A stretch of 64,000 nucleotides of DNA from Moniliophthora roreri. Lineage: Eukaryota; Basidiomycota; Agaricomycetes; Agaricales; Marasmiaceae. Location of the stretch: the NCBI GenBank assembly GCA_001466705.2, contig LATX02000057.1, forward strand, positions 434,001 through 498,000, given 5' to 3'. A model generated the notes under the pieces. That model saw only the letters and a list, made by a program, of their open reading frames with translations, had not been told where the DNA came from and did not search any database. Positions 57,294 to 64,000 of this stretch are shown here, in pieces (positions within the stretch are counted from its first letter, which is position 1; every line of letters begins with the position of its first letter). The translations under genes were made by a program, and so were the position numbers.

Positions 57294-57591
57294 TCAATTC
57301 TCTAGGGCCTCGGTGTAATAACAAAACTGTTATAAGCGGTGTAGGAGTAGTGTAGGAATGAGTACGGTGAACGGCCGTACTTGCATGTTGACCTTGCCGA
57401 GGTCGTAAAATTATCGTGCGATGTAGGTAGAATTATGTATCTTGTACTTTCGGAGCAAAGGGAATGAGGGATTTTAAGGTGTAAATGCCACTTGAAGGCG
57501 ACGCAGCCGATGACATCACGGGTTCAAATTGGTATCAACAGGATAGCTGCCGCGACCAGCGCAGCAAATCTTGTCGTCCTCTTCCCTCACA
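57294..57591. other. Intergenic region upstream of the four-TM gene
   Basis: It separates two rightward genes. A GGTTCAAAT string near 57515 resembles a tRNA B box, but no tRNA can be folded around it. No TATA box is clear. Confidence 0.4.
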
Positions 57592-58467
57592 ATGAGGAAA
57601 ACCAGCTACGTCGTCACTTTCTTCGCAGTGGCTATTAGCTTAGTCTTGGTATATGACGACAGTCTTTCTGGCTTCTTGATTCACTAATAATTCAACTCCC
57701 CAGAACATCCTTTCATATACTCGCAATGACTGGTTGGCGGACATTTCGCGGATTCATAGCTCCAAGTTGGTTGATGTTGTATTCTCAGGCTCGTTGTCAA
57801 GACACCCGAGGTCTTGTACACAAAGATTACACTTCGCTATGGTCTCACTCAGCTTTGCGAGCTGAAGGTTGTCGACCTACCCGGAACAGGAGAACATGAC
57901 CGCTTTTCGTATACGGACTACAATTGCCGCAAGTTCCCCATGAGAGTGAAAGATGCGTGTGAAGAGGAGAATGAAGGATTTTGCACTGCATGGGTCACCG
58001 CTGGCTATGCTGCTGAGCTTGGGATTGGCTTTGCTGCCTTATCGCTGTTTGCGATCCTTATCGGCGTCAGCACGGGCTCGAGGAGGAGGAGAATTTGGAA
58101 AGCAGTTGCTACATTGGTATTCTTACATGGTGTGTTCCGTGTCGCGTTTTTTTCCCTTTAGAGGGGAGTGCTCATTGATCCACAGCTGCCTTTGAAATCG
58201 TTGCGTTTGCTATTGTCACCGATACCTCGCGTACCGGTGCTTATCCAACCCTGGACAAAGCACAGTTGGGTATGTTCTTCGCAGACTCCCGTCTTACTTC
58301 ACTGTATATATTTTACCTCGTCATCAGGTGTTGCTTACGCTCTCAATGCTATTTCTTGGATATTCGCCATATTGGTGGCCTCTGGAGTTATCATCACCGG
58401 CATTTCTGCCGACAGAGGTCACAAGTGGGCCGCCGGCAACAGAGCCTACCGTCGTATTGGTGATTAA
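57592..58467 (+). CDS. Four-transmembrane protein, function unknown
   Basis: This is an integral membrane protein with four helices and one large loop between helices 1 and 2, a claudin/PMP22-like layout seen in many fungal conserved hypotheticals. Helix 1 is VVTFFAVAISLVL. A 59-base intron (GTTGGC to CTCAG) joins YTRNDW to LVVKTPEVLYTKITLRYGLT, which gives a better chain than reading through. The loop holds conserved-looking cysteines (QLCEL, YNCRKF, DACEEE, GFCTAW). Helices 2-4 are AELGIGFAALSLFAILIGVS, a helix across the splice near VATLVFLH-AAFEIVAFAIVT, and ALNAISWIFAILVASGVIIT. The C-terminus is AGNRAYRRIGD. No specific function is recognised. Confidence 0.75.
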
Positions 58468-59033
58468 TCGAAGCACCGAGAGAACCAGGTGTTAGTTATT
58501 ATTGACATTGACATGTTCTTTCGTACTTCGTCTTTACAACATTCCATCATGAGATCTCACGAGTTTTCCACGTATACAGAGATGCTTTGATATTTACGAA
58601 ACACGGCTTTTATTCCATCTCCACGCTTCGCCAGCATGAAATGATCCCCCAAGAAGCACCTTCGGATACGTATGGAAGACGTAGTTCTGATCCGTCACGT
58701 TGTTTTCTCGACTTCTTACTTGGAAACTAGCCTGTATTTTCTCCGATTCTAACACCGACTCCAATTAGTTCTGACGTACTGCAAGTACTCGTGGAACAGT
58801 GGTTAGGTGGCTCAGTCGTCAAGAACAACATTTTCAAAGATAGAACATTCGTTCGACTACCGTGCGGCGAAAGAGCCGCCGAAATGGAGTAGGAAATCCC
58901 GATTATATCCCTGACTTCAGTGTCGGCTCTGCTACGAACTCGATATAAAGGCCAATGTCAAACTTTCTCCTCAATCGCCGCATTCCTCACAGACCTCACA
59001 GTTGACAGTTGTTGCTTTCTACTCACAGCTAAT
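58468..59033. other. Promoter region of the CBM1 gene
   Basis: This is the upstream sequence of the CBM1 gene, with TATAAAG at 58944-58950. No other gene is visible. Confidence 0.45.
58944..58950 (+). promoter_or_regulatory. TATA box of the CBM1 gene
   Basis: TATAAAG lies 84 bases before the ATG at 59034. This indicates that the gene still has an intact core promoter despite the apparent frameshift in its signal peptide. Confidence 0.5.
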
Positions 59034-59638
59034 ATGCCTTTGATTCGCCCTGCTCTCATCGTCACTCTTGGCTACTCGCGTTTGTTGCAAAGGCAGACGT
59101 TGAACCCTGGGGCCAGTGTGGTGGTGAAGGATGGTGGGTCTCACCTCTTACGGTGAAACTCTTGCACTAATATGCCTATAGGACCGGCGAAACCACTTGC
59201 GCTGCAGGTGCTCCCTGTACTGAGATGAATCCATGTAAGTGACACCGGCTGATTGTCCTTGCACTGCTGACTTCACGGTCCTCAGACTACTCTCAGTGTA
59301 TCCCAGAAAACAATGGTCCTGGTCCTAGCAGCGCAACTGGCGCTCCGACTGGCGCTCCTACCAGCGAGCCGTCCGCACCAGCTGGTGCGCCGAGTAGCGC
59401 TCCTTCAAGCCCGTCCAGCGAGCCCTCAGCCCCTTCAACCGGTGCCCCCGGTAGCGAACCCACCGTCGGACCTTCAGATCCAACCAGTGTTCCTTCAGAC
59501 CCCACAGCTCTTCCTTCCGGAAGTGTCAACGTGTCGGGCAGTGGCAGTGTCAGTGCGTCGGGGAGTGCTAGCCCTCCATTCCCAACGTCCGCTGAACCAA
59601 GCAGCGAGCCAACTACGTTTGCCATACGATGGTGGTGA
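59034..59638 (+). pseudogene. Secreted CBM1 (cellulose-binding) protein with apparent frameshift
   Basis: A family 1 carbohydrate-binding module is rebuilt by splicing: EPWGQCGGEGW, then TGETTCAAGAPCTEMNP, then YYSQCIP. It has four Cys and the aromatic residues for cellulose binding. A Pro/Ser/Thr/Ala linker of about 95 residues follows (GAPTSEPSAPAGAPSSAPS) and ends after PTTFAIRWW with no catalytic domain. The ATG at 59034 begins a good signal sequence (MPLIRPALIVTL), but the CBM1 frame is a different one and only becomes open, with LLAFVAKADVEPWG, after about 59068. One base seems missing between the two halves. Either the gene is broken, the assembly has an error, or a very short unusual intron is used. 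The TATA box and splice sites look normal. Confidence 0.65.
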
Positions 59639-60885
59639 ACCTGCACGTCTGGTTGACGTCTTCCGACACGCCACTGTTTCCACCTGAGATTCGAAGAAAA
59701 AAATCCCGAAACAAATCATACGACACCGCCTAACACTCGCCGTTCCTTCTTTCAACTTTCCCGACGTCGTAATTTTCATTGATCTTCTCATGTCTCGTAT
59801 GGATTTCAGCATGCGTTAGACAAGCTTTTTCATCTATCCTTCGATATCCATTTTACTTACGATCTGCCCACGTCAGTTCGTATCAGAACATTACGAACAA
59901 TAATTCTGTACCTCTAAACGTAGGCAGCAACCTCAACCTCAGTGTAGAATTAGACATCCAATCCGAGGAAGTCTTGCGTCGTACTAGCTTGAAGTGAACA
60001 TCCGTAGAAAATATGTTCTGTCGGTCATCATGAGATAAATACGGATAAGCGGTGCATGTATTGGCGTTGTTGGTTACAAGATTATACGTTCTGGGCAGAC
60101 GAAAATTCAAGCGTTGGCGTATGAGACCTTCAGCTAAGTATCTTGAGAGGAACGGGCAACAGGACGCTGTTTTTTGAAGTCAAACCATGTTCGGCTGGGT
60201 TGTCTTGCTGAAAGTTCTACAACCACCCCATAAGATAGAAAATTAGGGCTCTGGGGCTATACATCTCCAATAAAAGTGCCGAAAGGTGTTCTGGGTCAGT
60301 GGCGGATCTTGAGGTAAGCAAGCAAGCGCTGACAAGGATGACGGCGCTCGGAGAATGCCGCCGTATCTCGCATCCTCCTTCACGAGCTTGGACAAACTGC
60401 ATTCACCTAGGTAATGGCTAGAACATCTGCAACCCACATTCTCTAAACCCACCGTTCTTTTAATCTTGCTATCCCAAATTCAGCACCAAATTGTCCAGCA
60501 CCCAAGATCATCAAGCCAAGATCATCAAATTTCCTTGTCAATGAAAAAAACTTTTTTTTTCAAAAAGATCCCTCGTGTACGCTTGACAGCCTGACATTCA
60601 GGGTCCTCGAGAAGATTGTAATGGCTTCTAGCATCGATTGCTATGTATACGTAGCCCCAAGCTTTCTGCATGTGCGACGCCTGGCGCTCGGTACGTCGCG
60701 AACGCATGCATGGATTTCCGTTTTGATCTTCTGGAACAGCTGTAGAGAATATTACTAGGTACCCGAATTTCTGCTTGGTATGTAATTGCCGGGTCAGTGG
60801 CTAGTGGCCTCTCAGCTTCATAAAAAGGCTGACCTAGCTCTTCCTCGCTCCGTGTCTTTCTTCTTCAACTGTCTTTCATTTCGCG
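59639..60885. other. Intergenic region with small repeats
   Basis: This stretch of about 1.25 kb without a gene includes a short palindrome of A and T runs (about 60543-60561), a direct repeat AAGATCATCAA near 60505, and CAGTGGCGGATC near 60298, which resembles ends of some hAT elements. No coding frame is supported. Confidence 0.4.
60819..60828 (+). promoter_or_regulatory. TATA-like element of the DUF6534 gene
   Basis: CATAAAAAGG lies 58 bases upstream of the ATG at 60886, a suitable position for a core promoter. Confidence 0.4.
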
Positions 60886-62885
60886 ATGTCTTCAGCTATT
60901 GAGCTACCTGCTCTCGACAACACAGTACGTCACTTCGCAATGCCGATATCCGAGGCTCTAATTTTCTTTCCAGATGGGGGCCCTGTTCATCGGTGTTTTG
61001 TTGGCGGCGGCGTAAGTTTAACTCAGCTCTTCAAGTATGTCTGATTGAAAATTTTGGAATCCGTCATAGGTTGTGGGGCGTGACATCGGTACAAACTTGG
61101 CAATACTACGTTGTACGTATCGTGCCTTCAGGAAGACGATCTCTCATCTTCCTGGCAGAGTTACAGTGCTTCGGACCCTTTACGTCTCAAGATAATGGTA
61201 AGCAATTTGAGTTTTGACCTCAGTCGCCTTACGCTGACTTGTCGACCAGGTTGCCGCTACCTAGTACGTGGTTGACCAACTAATCGCTACTTCCGATCAC
61301 CTTATTCCATAGCAGTGGTTTGGATACCGCTCACCAGATTATGCTCTCCCATCTCCTCTACACCTACCTCGTCTCGAACTTTGCTAATCCTCTGATCCTG
61401 GGAGAACTGGTGTGGTAACTGATTTATTGTGGACGATGACATTCCAGCTGAGAGTGTGCACAGGTCTATCCTGATCATGGTTTTGCTTACGGTACGTGTT
61501 CCATGAATTGTATATCATATCTCGTGTCAACTCGAAATGTATTACAGGCGTTCATTGCTCTTGTCGTGCAGTTGTAAGTATACGTTCAGTTGCCACAGTT
61601 GCTACAAGATTCTGACCCACGTACACTAGGTTCCTCACGTGGCGCGTTTGGATCTGTAAGAGTCTATTGCTCGTCGTTGTAACCTTTCTAACAACGTTGT
61701 CAGTGAGCCACAAGAATGTCCCGGTCATTGTCATTATTGTGAATATTTGCCATTGCATTCCGATAACCACTGAGACTGAGACTACTCATATCTAAGCTAC
61801 TTTTAGTGTTTGCTGAATTCGGTGTCACCATTGGTGGGTCTTCTACATCTTCTACATCTTCGTCAATTCAAGTTCTAATTTCAACGGCATTCTTCCAGCC
61901 TACTTCGGAAAATCGTACGTCACGACTTCGGGACCTGAATATTTACTTACTCACAAATGAAGGTGGCCGATGACAACTTACCTCGAGTTGAAGGAGCTCA
62001 GTGTAAGTGAAATCGTTCTACAGGTAATATTACTTGTTAGATTGACGTGTGTCTTAGGTGATTTCACGTGTGGTGAATGCATTGGGTGCTGCGAGCGATA
62101 TCACAATCACCGTCTCGCTGTCGTTTTACCTCTATACATCGAAATCGGGGATGAAGAAGTAAGCCGTCCCTACTGGCTATTCGTTAGCTGCATTGTCTGA
62201 TCAATACTTTAATAGCACAGATGCGATAATGGACCAACTGATTCTGTTTTGTGTAAGGACAGGTCTCCTCACGACGTAAGGCATTACTCTGGCGCTCGTC
62301 GATTGCAATATGTTTAATCAGTTATAAAATTCAGTGCTTGTGCTGTATTGTCCCTCATTACCGTACGTGACAAGCCTATTGATTTCTCTTATGGCTGATG
62401 GTTATCGACAGATATCCGTTCTTCCCGATACATTTGTTTACATCACCTTTTATTCGACTCTCGCTCGCTGTAAGTCCGGGTACGAGCTTCTGCCCGTTTA
62501 CATCACTGATCCTCGTTCTTAGTCTACTCCACATCCTTCCTTGCCACGTAAGATGGTCTTTTGAAATGTGTTCCCTCGAACTCACCCAAATTACTTTAGT
62601 CTTAATGCTCGCAAGCACCTTCGTGCTTCCAACAAGAGCGGCAACGCTAGCGGATTCATCGGCTCTGTCTCCCTCACCTTTGACCCCCCCGGTTCTACCA
62701 CTATGGAAGCCACGCGAGTCCATGACATCCGCTCCTATGTACCCTCGGATGTAAGTCTGGTGTACGGACTCTCAATAACACCTGACTGTTCCCTTTAGCG
62801 TCGTATTACCATCAAGCAAGATATCGAGACAATGGTTCATTCTGACTATGAGCTCAAGTCGGCACGTCAATTCTTTCCCATTTAA
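60886..62885 (+). CDS. DUF6534 multi-pass membrane protein
   Basis: This belongs to a large Agaricomycete family of seven-helix proteins of unknown role, annotated DUF6534. The start MSSAIELPALDNT splices to MGALFIGVLLAAA and then LWGVTSVQTWQYY, the family's highly conserved opening. Further exons: SYSASDPLRLKIM, VAATYSGLDTAHQIMLSHLL with YTYLVSNFANPLILGELVW, SLILMVLLTAFIALVVQFFL with TWRVW, SHKNVPVIVIIVNICHCIP, EFGVTIAYFGKSW, SRVVNALGAASDITITVSLS, AIMDQLILFCVRTGLLTT, and SFLATLNARKHLRASNKSG near the C-terminus. The tail ends SARQFFPI. At least ten introns break it, so single splice sites may be wrong. Whether these proteins are sensors is unknown. Confidence 0.8.
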
Positions 62886-63369
62886 GGAGTAAGACTTTGA
62901 CTGCCTGTCCTTGTAGGTTCGCGCTGACACTGAAGCCGTGTCAGTTTGAGGCATAATAGTTGAACATGACGTCTTGAGCAAGATACCTCCCTTCGTTGTA
63001 TACTATTGGTTGTCCGTGATGATTCGCTGCGCCAGGCCGGGGGTGCTGCTGCCGCCTCTCGTTCTTGGAGCTGCATACTGGCTAGCCTTATGTGAAGATT
63101 ATTCCGATATGTAGTACATAACTTTCTTGGAACACTATACCACATTGCCTACTGTCATGACCACTTACTAGTCACTCGCAGCTTTTGCGTAACATGTTTC
63201 ACATTTTGACCTGAAAACCATCCGTTGTGGCTTTATCTCAGTATGAAAGGAGGATCGTTGCGCGGCTTCGACAGCGTCCAAGCCCCATTACGACTCTAAT
63301 TTGCTTAATCACTCACGGGAGACGAATAGCGATTAAGAAGAGATTGCGATTAAGGTGAGCCAACTAGTA
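62886..63369. other. Convergent intergenic region, DUF6534 / ATG27
   Basis: This is 484 bases between two 3' ends. I see no gene or repeat. Confidence 0.4.
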
Positions 63370-64000
63370 TCAAACAGAAATGTAACCGCCACGGCTAGAT
63401 GTCCGTCGTGGACTAACAGTAGAGCATAGATGAGAAATAACATCTTTGAGCATATATGGTACCTCTCTCCAGAAGTCGCGATGTCTGTGAAGAATCCAGA
63501 TAAGTGCAAGGACTGTAGGCAAGGAATCATAAGACATACGGAATGAGGTCCATTCCACTCGCGCCGTAGGTCGTATAATTGTAGTATGCACCGAGCCCAA
63601 AGTAGGCAAAGAGGGCTAGTAAGAGGCTATGAATGTCATGAGTACCGCCGCAAACGCTAAAGAGGAGACGGAGACTTACACTCCAAAGAAGAACCCTAAC
63701 CCGCTGCCAACACTCTGTCCAGAGTTGCCGTCATTACCACCTTCTCCGCCCTTGCTACCATCACCGTCATTCTGGGTGCTACATCCTGCAGGATTCGTCC
63801 ATTCCAGGTGAAGCTGTGACCCATCATACGATAGGAATTTGTATAGTGAATCTGTAGGTTCGCCGCATAACAAATCGAGGCGAAGGGATTGTGGTGTTGA
63901 TTCGCCACTGACGGGATTTGGATACGAGTCGCCATGAAGGACGAGAGAAAGCCCTTTAGGTGCTGGTAATGGATCGGGAAACGTATCAATGAGAGTCAAA
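63370..64000 (-). CDS. ATG27: Autophagy protein ATG27, 5' end outside the window
   Basis: Atg27 is a type I membrane protein that cycles between Golgi, endosome and vacuole and supports Atg9 traffic in autophagy. The visible lumenal part has GLSLVLHGDSYPNPVSGEST, SLRLDLLC and LSYDGSQLHLEWTNPAGC, a mannose-6-phosphate-receptor-like beta fold with paired Cys. A Gly/Asp-rich linker leads into the helix GFFFGVSLLLALFAYFGLG, rebuilt over an intron. The cytosolic tail holds YYNYTTYGASGMDLIP and, after a further intron, HRDFWREVPYMLKDVISHL. It ends with SRRTSSRGGYISV-type residues including the Tyr sorting signal near the end. Only the 3' part of the gene lies here, so the signal peptide is not seen. 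Confidence 0.88.

Noticed and set aside
57500..57530. tRNA B-box-like string GGTTCAAAT
   Set aside because: No A box, acceptor stem or cloverleaf can be drawn around it, and the final C of the B box is missing.
60298..60325. CAGTGGCGGATC, resembling a hAT transposon end
   Set aside because: No matching inverted end or target-site duplication was found within the window.
1..64000. CRISPR arrays, operons and bacterial-type signals
   Set aside because: The window is eukaryotic; no regular spaced repeats or ribosome-binding sites were seen.

Overview
The window is nuclear DNA from a filamentous basidiomycete, most likely an Agaricomycete mushroom-forming fungus. The evidence is short GT-AG introns (about 45-70 bases) in almost every gene, roughly one gene per 2 kb on both strands, and several families typical of Agaricomycetes: a DUF6534 membrane protein, an N-terminal CBM1 protein, a PL14 lyase and a small Cys/His-rich CGH protein. 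The gene models below were spliced by hand from reading-frame continuity and family conservation. Gene ends are firmer than individual splice sites. Species cannot be named from the sequence alone.

Layout. 0-6 kb: two tandem PP2C phosphatases and a PNS1/CTL transporter. 6-9 kb: gene-poor, with a probable gene relic and one small secreted protein. 9-20 kb: a TBC Rab-GAP (GYP5-like), a Yippee protein, an allantoinase, a membrane RING-H2 E3 ligase, and RNA polymerase II subunit RPB3 carrying a Gly/Trp-rich tail. 20-26 kb: an EF-hand MscS channel, the syntaxin TLG2 and a small Cys-rich protein. 26-36 kb: NAR1, TRM112, SDH2, an unknown PPxY protein, ferrochelatase HEM15 and phosphomevalonate kinase ERG8. 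36-40 kb: an AVT-type amino-acid transporter divergent from a PL14 lyase. 40-47 kb: NUF2 and ORC5 sharing a 73-base promoter with two MluI cell-cycle boxes, then exosome subunit RRP45 and a multi-pass RING protein. 47-50 kb: a gene desert holding two long inverted-repeat pairs that look like non-autonomous transposons. 50-64 kb: a JEN1-type carboxylate transporter, an NFKBIL1-like protein, a GTPBP1-like GTPase, a four-TM protein, a CBM1 protein with an apparent frameshift, the DUF6534 protein and the 3' part of ATG27.

Most genes are housekeeping. Two functional groupings stand out: iron cofactors (NAR1, SDH2 and a [2Fe-2S]-type ferrochelatase within about 7.5 kb) and chromosome replication/segregation (NUF2/ORC5 under one G1/S-type promoter). 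The least expected observations are the WG/GW tail on RPB3, the NUF2/ORC5 MCB promoter, the paired inverted-repeat elements next to a transporter whose leader has an exact 11-base repeat, and the broken signal-peptide region of the CBM1 gene. I found no CRISPR array, rRNA, convincing tRNA or obvious biosynthetic gene cluster.
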